Shown here piece by piece: positions 1-9,994 of a stretch of 64,000 nucleotides of DNA (position 1 is the first letter of the stretch; the number at the start of each line of letters is the position of its first letter). The stretch is from Mangrovibacterium sp041596335. GTDB lineage: Bacteria; Bacteroidota; Bacteroidia; Bacteroidales; Prolixibacteraceae. A program made the position numbers and the translations under genes. Location: assembly GCF_041596335.1 (NCBI RefSeq), contig NZ_JBFHIT010000019.1, forward strand, positions 10,644-74,643, read 5' to 3'. The notes beneath the pieces were generated by a model. It made no database searches and had not been told where the DNA came from. It saw only the letters and a program-made list of their open reading frames with translations.

Positions 1-1136
1 ATATAATTGACGAATGCGTCAAAGGGACTATCGAACGAACCACAACTGCAGCGATCCGGATATTCGGACAACATGCGGGTACACATGAACGAAAAATGAT
101 CACTGGTCTGTAAATACGCCCAATCTTTCTTAAGGTCAGCATCATCCGTTTGATTGACCATGGCAGTTAACGCATACAGTATTTCAACCGCTTCACGCTG
201 CAGGTCATTCCCCAGCCATGCCGATAAATCGGTTTTTGCACCATCCAGTCGTATTGTTTCAGGCACTTTTAATTCGGAAACAGGTTGATGACTCTCCACA
301 ACTTCTGAAGGCATGAGAAATTTAAAGTCGGTGCTCTTAAAAATTAGGGAAGGCAATCTCTTTAGAAAGTCGAAAATACCGTTGTTCTTGTTCTTTCGAC
401 CTCCAAAATTCTCATAATCCAGGATCAGGTTAACATTCCCATCGCCTGCGGGAAGCGCTTTCAGACCAGCTACAAAGTCACTTGCGATTAACGGAACACC
501 ACACGCTTGCGGTCCGGTAAACCAACGGGCAATATCGTCGCTCATAGCAGTATTTGCAGGCAACAAGCTCAACGGGCCCCGATCGCTACTTTGGAACACA
601 CAATTCGGATTCTTTTGATCGACTGAATACGAATTTATCAGGGCCGCCTTGTACCCCATGCCAGCAACCATACGCCCAACCTCATCGGTATAAATTAGTT
701 TCGTGTTTGCAAATACTGTCGGCCGCTTTCCAAACGAGCTCTCCAGCTCATCGGCATGTTTGGCTACCTGCCTTATAAATTCACCACCATCCATCACCGA
801 TGCGTACGAGTGCGCATAAGGTTGCGCCACAAATTCGACACAGCCGGTGGCCGCAAGTTTTTGAAAACTCGTAAGGACTTCAGGCGTGTATCGCTTAAAC
901 AAATCGATTGCAGTACCAGAGATTGAAAAGGCTACCTTAAACCTATTCGGATACTTCTGAATGAGTTGATAAATCAAGTCGTTCGCTCGCAAATAGCAAC
1001 TATCAGCCAGCCGTTTAGCCTCCGTTTCATTATGATAATCGTCGTAATAATAGTCCGAATTACCGATATCATAAAACCTCATGCGGCGCAACCTAACAGG
1101 CTGATGGACATTAAAAAGCAAACAAATCGATTTCAT
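1..1136 (-). CDS. Glycoside hydrolase family 57 protein (3' end outside window)
   Basis: The minus strand is open from an ATG at 1136 to the left edge (378 codons visible), so the C-terminus is missing. The start is fixed by an in-frame TAG one codon upstream. The N-terminus carries the GH57 pattern FNVHQP, followed by YDDYHNE, FKVAFSISG and VEFVAQPYAHS, as in Bacteroidota GH57 alpha-amylase/4-alpha-glucanotransferase-like proteins; ILDYENFG lies in the visible C-terminal part. GH57 enzymes act on alpha-glucans, usually in the cytoplasm; no signal peptide is seen. In this phylum such genes often sit beside glycogen-type glycosyltransferases, which would lie to the left, outside the window. 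Family assignment is confident; exact substrate is not. Confidence 0.88.
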   Translation of the reverse strand, partial: MKSICLLFNVHQPVRLRRMRFYDIGNSDYYYDDYHNETEAKRLADSCYLRANDLIYQLIQKYPNRFKVAFSISGTAIDLFKRYTPEVLTSFQKLAATGCVEFVAQPYAHSYASVMDGGEFIRQVAKHADELESSFGKRPTVFANTKLIYTDEVGRMVAGMGYKAALINSYSVDQKNPNCVFQSSDRGPLSLLPANTAMSDDIARWFTGPQACGVPLIASDFVAGLKALPAGDGNVNLILDYENFGGRKNKNNGIFDFLKRLPSLIFKSTDFKFLMPSEVVESHQPVSELKVPETIRLDGAKTDLSAWLGNDLQREAVEILYALTAMVNQTDDADLKKDWAYLQTSDHFSFMCTRMLSEYPDRCSCGSFDSPFDAFVNY

Positions 1137-1260
1137 TTTCTATCTATTTTTGAGTTTATTTTCAGCTATACTAACCTGGAATTTAGCCACAGCAAATCGG
1201 GTCATCCATGATGACAGAACATGACAGCATCCTACGAATTGATCGAACAAGGGGTCTAAA

Positions 1261-1509
1261 TCAAAATCGTCGCTTAGTATGGTAGGCTGGCCGGGGTTTG
1301 CTATTGCCAGTTGGATTTATCTGATGGTCCGAATCGTGAATTTGCCAATCAACAACAAATGAACTCCCGGTATTAAATCCACCAGACAGGGGTCGTTTTG
1401 GAGATGAAACAGGTAAAACAGACTTGTTGGAGTCAACAACTTCGATCTCGCGCCGTCCGAATGTACGTTTCTTGTTGGAGTGTTTTGCAGCTTTCATATT
1501 CATACTCAT
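1261..1509 (-). CDS. Possible small basic hypothetical protein (82 aa)
   Basis: This is an 82-residue open frame starting with MSMNMKAAKHSNKKRTF, rich in Lys, Arg, Ser and Pro, without a recognisable domain, signal peptide or membrane segment. It is co-directional with the GH57 gene and lies about 125 bp upstream of it, in a stretch that would otherwise be empty. No clear ribosome-binding site is visible. It may be a genuine small protein or a chance frame; nothing in the sequence decides this. Confidence 0.3.
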   Translation of the reverse strand: MSMNMKAAKHSNKKRTFGRREIEVVDSNKSVLPVSSPKRPLSGGFNTGSSFVVDWQIHDSDHQINPTGNSKPRPAYHTKRRF

Positions 1510-1728
1510 TTGCCCGTTTAGGTTATAAATTACAAATTCAGATTGCCTGGTATTAACGATTTTTGCAAGCTACACAGATTTAAATTCAATTAATTGAAAT
1601 CATCTGTTCATTTCCTGTTCATTTTGTTCATCCCGTTTTTTACCTTATTCATCGATGTTTTTCTCGCCAATATCCCTGAATTGCATTAATTTTATTTTCT
1701 GAATGCTTTTATTAGAAATTGTGCGCCT

Positions 1729-4203
1729 ATGAGTAAAGAGCCTGACTTTTTATTGATTCAACTAAAACAGGAAATCCAAAACAGGTTTGGAACGGATATT
1801 TTATACGATGCCGATTGCCAGCGACTATCTGAACTTTTGCTTGTCAAAACAAAACGTAAAATCAGCGTTTCTACCTTAAAACGCTTTTTTGGACTCGTCA
1901 AGTCACCCAATCGTCCGTCGAAATACACGCTTGACACGCTAGCCCAATTTCTCCAGTTTACCGATTGGCTCGATTTCTTAAACCGCTTCGAAAAAGAAGA
2001 GCATCCTTATGCCGGGCAGGATTCATGGGATAGCCTGAAAGAACGAAGCAAGCTTGTTACCGAAAAAAGCATCCAATCCATTCATCGGAAAATAGGAAAT
2101 GAACTCACAATTCAACCACTTCGCAAATTTGCCCGAAAAAAAATCAACCGATTCCTTGAGTCCTCCGCTGTTGCAACTGCATTCATTGGCTCGAATGGTG
2201 CCGGCAAATCGAGCATCGCACTTCGAAGCACCGAATTCTTTTTCTCGGGAGAGACGGCCAAATATCCGAACGATATTGTATGCCTGATCGACGGGTGCAT
2301 TTTCTACAACCTGCTGTCTGTACACAAAAAAATCAATCGCCTTAATAATCTCATTGAATTTGATCCGCATAAAAGCTTCAGCCAAGTCTTCAATGAAAGA
2401 CCGGATCTCGTAAAAGGTAGGTTCGTATTGATTATTGACGGTATCGACGATATCTTCCCCGATTACAACAAAACCGATGAGTTCGTCCAAAGCCTGACAA
2501 ACATTGTATCGTTTTATGCCCATATCCCCTGGTTTAAGCTGATTATTACCTGCCGACCGATCACCTGGCGATTTTTTGTTAACAGAATGCAAGGCAACCT
2601 GACACTAAAATCGCTCTGGTTCGATGAAACGTTCCACGGTGCTGACTACGAATTCGTCAACATACCAAAACTAACCGCAAGCGAAATCAAGTCGACCCTT
2701 AGAAATAACGAGTTTAAGGTAGCCCTTAATCAACTGCGGTTTAACCACCCCGATATTCTGGAGTGCATCGCAAATCCATACCAATTACACCTTTTTATAA
2801 AGGCGTATAAGGACAAGGGGGAAATCTATGAAATAGACCTGCTCAATCAATACATCAGCAATACCATCTTGTCGGAACCTTTTTCATATGACAAATTCCA
2901 ACTAATTAAATCGTTTTTTGAACTGTGCGACATGGGAAAGAAAGGGCAGGAAGTGAAAAAGGAAGACCTCCAGCTTTCATCATCCAGACTGCTGGCATAC
3001 AACGAAATAAGCAATAGCGAAATTTTCTACGAATACTCCATTCAGGACAGCTATTTGTCATTAAACACCTTTGTTCGGTTCAAGCAGAACGTCGTGTTTG
3101 TGTACTACCTTCTCAACACCCTAATTAGAGAAAACGGCCTCAGCATCGAACTTCTAAAAGAAATTAACACTCAGTACCGGAATTTACCGCAACTGCGGTG
3201 CTCGTTGCTGAAATATGCGATTAAAATTCTGGTCAAAGAAAATCAGATAACGATTTTGAAGGACATCTTCTCAATTATTTCTGAAACAAACACCACGGAT
3301 GATACCACACCTAACAATTTAAGCCAATGCATGCTAACCAATACGCTGGCTTCAGAAATCCGAACCAACACAAAACTAAGAGAAACACTTATCCCCCATT
3401 TTGCCCAATCGGAAACGGCGCGAAAGCTATTCTTTGAAAACTTTTTTGACATGGATAGCCTTGTACTTTTTTCGGGCAACAACCTCGATTATTACCTGAA
3501 ATACAACCAATCGGATGAAGCCAGAAGCTATGTCTGCTTCATGAAGTTTATGCAGTATTTTCTGGCATCAGACGAGGAAAAGTGCACCGAACAATACCAA
3601 CACAATAAAAACCTCCAGGCTCCATCGGTGGACAATCCGTTAAATTTGGCGTTCTACTATATTCCCAGGGTCATCTACCAATCTGTATTTAATGACCGCC
3701 TTGACAACTCCTTCTTTGCGGAAATTCGCCGGATCTCGTCTGAATTTGCAACCAAAGCAAAGTTGGGCGAAATTGAAAGTCCACAATTTGAATTCGCTAT
3801 CATTTTTGCCTTGAACTATAGCCAATACGATCAGGAAATTATCGAACTATCCGAATTCATTTTTGAAAACTACGAGTTGTCGCATTTGAGACCGACAGGC
3901 TTCTACCAGTTCTTTATGTTGATTTACGCGAAAGCACTCCTGCACAGCAATCAAACGGAAAAAGCGAAAGAAATCTATCGGGAGGTAAAGGTAAACCAAA
4001 CCGTTTTTCCTGAACACCTGAAGCGCTATATGAAAATCAGAATCCTACTCATTCAATCGGAATTCAGGGTTGTTTTTGGAAAAACCGGGAAAGCGATCAA
4101 AAAGCTGGATGAAGTGATATCAATCGCAAAACTGCTCAAATTCAACTACTTTTACGACAAAGCAATCCAGGCAAAACGCTATTTGCAACCTCAGTGCCCC
4201 TAA
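1729..4203 (+). CDS. STAND/NACHT-like P-loop NTPase with N-terminal HTH-like domain
   Basis: This 824-residue protein has three parts. Residues about 1-90 form a small helical domain with the segment KISVSTLKRFFGL, recurrent in Bacteroidota multi-domain proteins and reminiscent of a helix-turn-helix. Residues about 150-290 contain a P-loop: Walker A GSNGAGKSS (154-162), Walker B FVLIIDGIDD (232-241) and the sensor-like LIITCRP (271-277), the layout of STAND/NACHT switch ATPases. The remaining 500 residues are helical with TPR-like character near the end (AKEIYREV, KAIKKLDEV). It stands alone, with no toxin, nuclease or protease domain seen. STAND proteins act as ligand-triggered oligomerising switches in signalling or phage defence. 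The fold class is likely; the role is unknown. Confidence 0.75.
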   Translation: MSKEPDFLLIQLKQEIQNRFGTDILYDADCQRLSELLLVKTKRKISVSTLKRFFGLVKSPNRPSKYTLDTLAQFLQFTDWLDFLNRFEKEEHPYAGQDSWDSLKERSKLVTEKSIQSIHRKIGNELTIQPLRKFARKKINRFLESSAVATAFIGSNGAGKSSIALRSTEFFFSGETAKYPNDIVCLIDGCIFYNLLSVHKKINRLNNLIEFDPHKSFSQVFNERPDLVKGRFVLIIDGIDDIFPDYNKTDEFVQSLTNIVSFYAHIPWFKLIITCRPITWRFFVNRMQGNLTLKSLWFDETFHGADYEFVNIPKLTASEIKSTLRNNEFKVALNQLRFNHPDILECIANPYQLHLFIKAYKDKGEIYEIDLLNQYISNTILSEPFSYDKFQLIKSFFELCDMGKKGQEVKKEDLQLSSSRLLAYNEISNSEIFYEYSIQDSYLSLNTFVRFKQNVVFVYYLLNTLIRENGLSIELLKEINTQYRNLPQLRCSLLKYAIKILVKENQITILKDIFSIISETNTTDDTTPNNLSQCMLTNTLASEIRTNTKLRETLIPHFAQSETARKLFFENFFDMDSLVLFSGNNLDYYLKYNQSDEARSYVCFMKFMQYFLASDEEKCTEQYQHNKNLQAPSVDNPLNLAFYYIPRVIYQSVFNDRLDNSFFAEIRRISSEFATKAKLGEIESPQFEFAIIFALNYSQYDQEIIELSEFIFENYELSHLRPTGFYQFFMLIYAKALLHSNQTEKAKEIYREVKVNQTVFPEHLKRYMKIRILLIQSEFRVVFGKTGKAIKKLDEVISIAKLLKFNYFYDKAIQAKRYLQPQCP

Positions 4204-4698
4204 AACTCCGCTTCCGCCCTTCTTTGCCTACACCTGCACTAAAGTTTCACTACCCGATAGGGAGCTTAGAACCAACCGCCAACAACAAACCAGGCTGATA
4301 GACGCTAAAACTACCTGAAAAAGAAGTCCGTAGCCATTGGAATTGTTCAAAAACCGGTCGCAGATGGATAGAATCAATCTAAACTGTGCTGATTTGAATT
4401 TTTCTTTCCTTCACCAATTTCCAAAAGCACTAAGTGGATGGCATTCTACCAATTGAGATGGCCAAACACCTTACGTGCTGACTTTCAACTAGATAAAAAC
4501 CCACGATTTTCCTTTTAAACTTAATTTCAGGCTGTTAGCCTCCGGAAACAAGTCCAGATAATTGCCGCTTAAGGAAATACGCGACCGCAAATTTTCAGAT
4601 CTGTATTAACTTTTGTAAACATTTTTTTTCATAAATTACAGAGTGGAATAAGAGTGAATGTTCAATATCTAAGAGAGATATACTAATAACTGGTTTAG
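4204..4698. other. Intergenic, no gene seen
   Basis: About 495 bp with frequent stops in all frames. The right part (4600-4698) is AT-rich and must hold the promoter of the downstream signalling block, but I find only an imperfect -7-like TAACTTTT near 4607 and no clear -33 element. No convincing terminator hairpin follows the STAND gene. Confidence 0.5.
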
Positions 4699-5244
4699 AT
4701 GGTAAGACGTTTATTTCGCATTCAGAACATACCGAAAATTGCGATCAGGATACTTGTATTCCTTTTCATCTCCATAACTGCAACAAATTTCTGTTATTCC
4801 CAAAATATGCCTGTTCCTGAAAATATTCAGGCAGCCCTTCTTCCAAAAGTCTTAAAATTCAGCACAACCCTACCTCAGAACTCCAAACTGCGAATGCTGA
4901 TTGTATACAACAATAATTCGGCGACCAGTAAAGATGACTTAATTCGTGGACTAGGTTCGGCCATGGAAGTAAAAGCAGTCCAGTCTGGAGAGCTCGCGGC
5001 TAACATAACTAAATACGACCTGGTTTATTTTATGCCGGGAGTGGACGACATGGCATCGCTGTGTAAAATTCACAAAATACTGTCTGTTTCAGGAATCTCG
5101 CAATATGTTGAAGATGGCCAGATTTCGATCGCATTCGGACTACAGAACAACAAACCAAAAATTTTCATCAACCTGACCAGTCTGGCGAAAGAAGGACAAT
5201 CGCTGTCGTCGGAAATTTTACGAATAGCAAAAGTCTACAATTGA
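4699..5244 (+). CDS. YfiR/HmsC-like periplasmic protein (DUF4154)
   Basis: This 181-residue protein has a hydrophobic N-terminal signal or anchor at about residues 14-35, then a mature domain resembling YfiR. It begins with IQAALLPKVLKFS, where YfiR proteins have their conserved N-terminal helix, and ends with the diagnostic pattern GISQYVEDGQISIAFG, KPKIFINLTSLAKEG and LSSEILRIAKV, matching the YfiR tail. YfiR is a periplasmic regulator that represses a membrane diguanylate cyclase in Pseudomonas. In many other bacteria the family is encoded beside TonB-dependent receptors and sensor kinases, exactly as here. The stop overlaps the leader of the next gene, so co-transcription is likely. The family call is good; the ligand is unknown. 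Confidence 0.8.
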   Translation: MVRRLFRIQNIPKIAIRILVFLFISITATNFCYSQNMPVPENIQAALLPKVLKFSTTLPQNSKLRMLIVYNNNSATSKDDLIRGLGSAMEVKAVQSGELAANITKYDLVYFMPGVDDMASLCKIHKILSVSGISQYVEDGQISIAFGLQNNKPKIFINLTSLAKEGQSLSSEILRIAKVYN

Positions 5245-5249
5245 GACAT

Positions 5250-7574
5250 ATGAAAAATATACTTAAAATATTATTCTCGTTTCTGCCCGGATTCTTCCTG
5301 AACACTCAGGTTGCCGGTCAGGAGAATAAGGTATATAGCAATATGTCGCTGGACGAACTTTTAAATATCGAGGTTGTTGTTACGGCCTCCAAACAACCGG
5401 AGGATTTATTTGAAGCGCCACTCTCGGTTACCATTATCAATAAGGATGAAATTAATAAATCGGGAGCAACAAGTATTCCGGAAGCTTTAAGGCTGTCGCC
5501 GGGACTAATTGTGCGTGAAATTACACCGGGTAATTACGACGTACAGATCAGAGGGTATGATGACATTACCAAGAACATATACATCCCGCTGCCATATAAC
5601 ACCACAACTTTGGTGATGATCGACAACCGTATTGTTTACAGCTACTTCAGTGGTGGAACATTTTGGGAATCGTTTCCGATTGACATCAACGATATCGAAC
5701 GAATTGAAGTTGTAAGAGGCCCGGCTTCAGCGCTATATGGCCCGAATGCTGTTTCAGGGGTAATAAACATCATCACGTCACATTCCAATAATAAGGGACT
5801 AAACGCTTCGGTCAATGGCACAGCTGGAACACAAAATGCAAAAAATGCCACCGCAAACATCGGCTATAACTGGAACGACCGGACAAAAATTTCGTTCTCA
5901 GGCAACTTCACCGAACGTTACCGCTACAATGAACTATACTTCGATTTTAACAAAAAAGGCTATTTCCCGATCGATCAGCTTGAAATGTTTATAAACCCAA
6001 TTAAAGATGAAACAACTAAAGATCCCTGGAGCTTCGAAGACTATCAGGAAGAAGTAGGCGCCTACTATGATTCGGACCTTAGCTTAAGAAAAATCGGAGG
6101 GAATCTATTCCTGAACCACAATTTTTCGGAACAAACAAGCATTGATATTGCTCTTGGAGCGCAGAAATCACAGAGTCAGAAAATTGGTTTCATTAATATG
6201 GTAACACCCATTTCACAAAATGAATCAAAGAGTTTTTATTTTGATACACGTTTAAAGTATAAAAACTTCAATGGCCAGTTCAACATCAATTCGGGTCATG
6301 ATTATAGCAACTACAGCTTCAATTCCTATAAATTCACCAATACCGAAGCAAGCCTGGAGTACCACAAGCAGTTTGGCAAAGTACGAGTCAGGCCAGGTTT
6401 GAACTACAAGCATTTATCGTACAACAGTCCGCTCACCTACGACGAATCAATGAACATGAACACATTTGAATATCAGTTTAAAGGTGAACCAAGAAAAGCC
6501 AGCACTTACTCAGCCTATTTGCTTTCGGAATGGCGTCCAACGGCGAAACTGAGATTTATCGGTGCAATCCGCATGGATAAATTCGACATCAATAAAAACT
6601 ATTTCGTTAATTATGAGATTGCGTCGACTTTTCGTTTGAATAAAAACAATTTATTGCGCTATGTCTATTCGGTCGCTAACAAATCGCCGTTCTTTTTAGA
6701 TACCTATCTGAATACCGACATGGAGACAACAATTAACTATTATGATGAAAACACGAACACAATAGCTCCAATTCCGGCATACATCTCCATTCAGGGGCAG
6801 GAAGACCTTAAGTACCCTACCATCAGCAATCATGAGCTCTGCTGGAGAACTAAGTTTAACTCAAATACAAGTCTTGATCTAGAGCTGTTCTATTCGAAAG
6901 TCAGAAATTTTGTCAATGCAAATCTATACCGGCAATATGAAGTCATTCAACAGTTGAACCCGGAAAGTGGCACGGACTCTCTGATCTCGATTGATGTTGA
7001 CGGACAGGTACTATTCGAAAATTACGACTTGACAGCGAACCAATTTGGTGTCGGATTCACCTTCAACTATGATTTCAGCAATAAGTTAAATGCAAAACTG
7101 TATGGCACTTATCAAACAACCAAAATATCGGGGAGAAAAGACATTGACTTTGTTACTACCGGTATTCAATTGAGTCCGGTCACTAGTGATAATATCCTGA
7201 AGGTAAAGGTAAATACAACCATGAATCCAACACAATGGAACGAAGCACTAACCCCTTCTTTTTACGGTGGATTTTTACTGAATTACAGACCCGGAAAAAA
7301 CTGGAATCTGAGTACCGATGGCTACTTCTATTCGGACCAAAAATTCACCTACTACAATTATTACAAACTAGGAAATGAATCCAGTATTGAAAATGCAAAA
7401 GTCCAAGCCAACATCAATACCAATATTATATTGAACGCTAAAGCAAGCTATAAAATCAGCAGCAATTTAAGCTCGTACATCACACTAAGAAACACATTAG
7501 GAAAACATTATGAATATGGTTTTGCCGATCAACTAGGTTCATTGGTTCTAATCGGAATTCAATGGGGGCTATAG
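5250..7574 (+). CDS. TonB-dependent receptor (first of a tandem pair)
   Basis: This is an outer-membrane receptor of 774 residues from the ATG at 5250. An in-frame TTG at 5241 would add three residues but overlaps the previous stop. It has a signal peptide (MKNILKILFSFLPGF...), a TonB-box-like VVVTASKQ, a plug domain (about residues 50-170; IERIEVVRGPASALYG) and a 22-strand-type barrel ending in an aromatic C-terminus. There is no N-terminal CarboxypepD-like domain or SusD partner, so it is not a typical SusC glycan importer. The MSLDELLNIEVV entry sequence is common in receptors encoded next to YfiR-like proteins and sensor kinases. The substrate cannot be read from sequence. Confidence 0.92.
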   Translation: MKNILKILFSFLPGFFLNTQVAGQENKVYSNMSLDELLNIEVVVTASKQPEDLFEAPLSVTIINKDEINKSGATSIPEALRLSPGLIVREITPGNYDVQIRGYDDITKNIYIPLPYNTTTLVMIDNRIVYSYFSGGTFWESFPIDINDIERIEVVRGPASALYGPNAVSGVINIITSHSNNKGLNASVNGTAGTQNAKNATANIGYNWNDRTKISFSGNFTERYRYNELYFDFNKKGYFPIDQLEMFINPIKDETTKDPWSFEDYQEEVGAYYDSDLSLRKIGGNLFLNHNFSEQTSIDIALGAQKSQSQKIGFINMVTPISQNESKSFYFDTRLKYKNFNGQFNINSGHDYSNYSFNSYKFTNTEASLEYHKQFGKVRVRPGLNYKHLSYNSPLTYDESMNMNTFEYQFKGEPRKASTYSAYLLSEWRPTAKLRFIGAIRMDKFDINKNYFVNYEIASTFRLNKNNLLRYVYSVANKSPFFLDTYLNTDMETTINYYDENTNTIAPIPAYISIQGQEDLKYPTISNHELCWRTKFNSNTSLDLELFYSKVRNFVNANLYRQYEVIQQLNPESGTDSLISIDVDGQVLFENYDLTANQFGVGFTFNYDFSNKLNAKLYGTYQTTKISGRKDIDFVTTGIQLSPVTSDNILKVKVNTTMNPTQWNEALTPSFYGGFLLNYRPGKNWNLSTDGYFYSDQKFTYYNYYKLGNESSIENAKVQANINTNIILNAKASYKISSNLSSYITLRNTLGKHYEYGFADQLGSLVLIGIQWGL

Positions 7575-7629
7575 GGCACGAATATGATGCAACAAGCCGG
7601 ATAATAAACGACAGGAAACACAAGATCGC

Positions 7630-9954
7630 ATGACGAACAAATTTAAAATACGACTATTCTTCGCCATTTTGGGACTGATTCCATCAGTTTCAACTGGACA
7701 GGTTAACAGTGTGTATGAAAATATGTCGTTGGATGAGATTCTGAATGTCGATGTTGTTGTTACAGCCTCCAAGCAGCCTGAAGATTTGTTTGAAACACCA
7801 CTGTCGGTTACCATTATCAAAAAGGAAGACATCTACCGCTCGGGTGCCACAAGCATCATGGAAGCTTTGAGGTTATCACCCGGTTTAATTGTACGGGAAG
7901 TTACTCCCGGCAACTTCGATGTTCAGATTCGTGGATTCGACGATATGACCAAAAATTCGTACATCATTCTGCCCTACAATACAACCATTTTGGTAATGAT
8001 TGACAACCGGATCGTTTACAGCTATTTTTCAGGTGGAACGTTCTGGGAAACTTTACCCATTGACCTCAATGATATAGAACGAATTGAAGTAGTTCGGGGG
8101 CCCGCATCAGCCCTTTACGGACCAAACGCGGCAACTGGCGTTATTAACATTATAACCTCGCATTCGGATGAAAAAGGGGTGAACGCATTCGCCTCGGGGA
8201 CAATTGGAGCGGATAAAACAAAAATAGTAAATACTAATTTCGGGTATAACTGGAACAATAAGACCAAACTTAGTTTCTCCGCCAATTTTTCAGAACGTCA
8301 ACGTATCGATGACGAATACTACAATTGGCACACCAAAGAATACACAACTTTGGACAGTATGAGTATGATGATGGATCTTGAAAAAGATAAAACGACGCAC
8401 GAACACTGGAATTATCAGGACTTCAGCGATTCGTTGCAAACGGACTACGATGTTAATCTGAGCTTGCAAAAAATGGGCGCGAATGTGTTCTTCGACCATC
8501 AGTTTAACGAACAATCCAATCTTAATCTGGCCTTTGGAGTACAAAAATCACAATGCCAAAAACCCGGGTTTCTGAATTTTGCGACACCGATTTCACAAAA
8601 TAATTCAACCAGCTATTACTTCGACAGTAAACTTAGGGTTCGGAATATTTTCGGCCATTTCAATTTTTCGGCAGGAAAAGATTTAAATAGCCAGCGAGCC
8701 AATTCATATAAATACCTCAATACCGACGCGAACTTTGAATACCTGCTTCAGTGGTCAAAATTCAGCCTGAGACCCGGAGTTAGTTTTAAACATTGCGAAT
8801 ACAATAGTCCAATCACTTACGATGAACCATTTGATTTTGCACTTTTAAACTACCAGTTCAAAGACGAACCACGAATTATGAATTCGGTGGCTACATCCAT
8901 TCTTGCCGACTGGAAGCCGTTTCCCAAATTAAGAATCATAGGCGGTGGCCGAATTGACAAATTTAATATCAATAGCAATTATTTCACTAATTATGAGATC
9001 GGTGCAACCTATCGGTTAAATAAAAGCAATCTGATTCGTGGCGTACTTTCGCATGCTTCCCGCTCGCCGTTCATATTTGACACCTATTTGAACGCCACAA
9101 TGAATATGAATTACCAATATCAGGTTGAGACCAACGAAGCGACTGTAAATATGCCAGTCGAGCAAAAATTTCTGGCCAGAAAAGACCAAAAATACCCGAC
9201 CATAAATAGTGTTGAACTGAGCTGGCGAAACAACATCAGTGATAAGGTTAGTTTCGATGTTGAGCTATTCGCTCAGAGAATATATAACCTCGAAATATCG
9301 AATTTCTACCGCGAACTACAAACGTTATATCAACTTACACCGGACAATCAGATTGATTCGCTTATCTCGGGATCAGGATCTATGGAGGTCTACTTCGAGA
9401 ATTTTGACATTGGAGCAAATCAGTATGGAATGAGTTTTATGCTTCAACTAACACCGAATCCGAAGTTAAACATGAAGTTTTACGGAACACTTCAAAAAAC
9501 AGTACTTACCGGTATTACCGATGTCAGGTTCAACACAACTGATACACAGATAGAGATAAACGAAGAACTGAATACCATGAATGTGATTACGTATTCGAAT
9601 ACCAACCTGACACTTTGGAGCGAAAACCTCACTCCTGCTTTTTATGGAGGGTTTGTGCTAAACTACACGCCGATCCGTCGTTTTAACATCAACCTAAACA
9701 GCTACCTGTACAGCAAACAAACATTCGCGGGGGTTCCTTTCTACAACATCATTTCGGACTACACCGGCGAATTCTACGACAATTACATGACCATTAACCC
9801 GTATGCAATTGTCAATGCTAAAGCTTCCTATTCGATGAATAAAAATACGAAATTGTATGTCTCGCTGAAAAACATGCTGGGCAAACACCGCGAATTTGGA
9901 TTTACCGACAATATTGGAAGTTCAATTCTTGTTGGATTTCAATGGAACTACTAA
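7630..9954 (+). CDS. TonB-dependent receptor (second of a tandem pair)
   Basis: This 774-residue receptor is a close paralog of the one just upstream: the signal peptide, the MSLDE-LN-VVVTASKQPEDLFE block, the plug (IERIEVVRGPASALYG) and many barrel segments align, while outer loops differ (for example the acidic stretch near residues 240-275). The two lie only 55 bp apart on the same strand, so this is a tandem duplication followed by divergence in the surface-exposed parts. That pattern suggests related ligands, or one transporter and one sensor. The C-terminus ends in the aromatic residue expected for barrel assembly. Confidence 0.92.
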   Translation: MTNKFKIRLFFAILGLIPSVSTGQVNSVYENMSLDEILNVDVVVTASKQPEDLFETPLSVTIIKKEDIYRSGATSIMEALRLSPGLIVREVTPGNFDVQIRGFDDMTKNSYIILPYNTTILVMIDNRIVYSYFSGGTFWETLPIDLNDIERIEVVRGPASALYGPNAATGVINIITSHSDEKGVNAFASGTIGADKTKIVNTNFGYNWNNKTKLSFSANFSERQRIDDEYYNWHTKEYTTLDSMSMMMDLEKDKTTHEHWNYQDFSDSLQTDYDVNLSLQKMGANVFFDHQFNEQSNLNLAFGVQKSQCQKPGFLNFATPISQNNSTSYYFDSKLRVRNIFGHFNFSAGKDLNSQRANSYKYLNTDANFEYLLQWSKFSLRPGVSFKHCEYNSPITYDEPFDFALLNYQFKDEPRIMNSVATSILADWKPFPKLRIIGGGRIDKFNINSNYFTNYEIGATYRLNKSNLIRGVLSHASRSPFIFDTYLNATMNMNYQYQVETNEATVNMPVEQKFLARKDQKYPTINSVELSWRNNISDKVSFDVELFAQRIYNLEISNFYRELQTLYQLTPDNQIDSLISGSGSMEVYFENFDIGANQYGMSFMLQLTPNPKLNMKFYGTLQKTVLTGITDVRFNTTDTQIEINEELNTMNVITYSNTNLTLWSENLTPAFYGGFVLNYTPIRRFNINLNSYLYSKQTFAGVPFYNIISDYTGEFYDNYMTINPYAIVNAKASYSMNKNTKLYVSLKNMLGKHREFGFTDNIGSSILVGFQWNY

Positions 9955-9994
9955 ACCAAAAAACATGACACAATTAATTACAAAAACCAACCCC

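Noticed and set aside
554..1211. Two plus-strand frames (74 and 81 aa)
   Set aside because: Both are antisense to the GH57 gene, whose minus-strand frame is open throughout and matches a known family.
2023..2592. 189-aa minus-strand frame inside the STAND gene
   Set aside because: Long antisense frame without family features; the plus-strand frame has intact Walker motifs.
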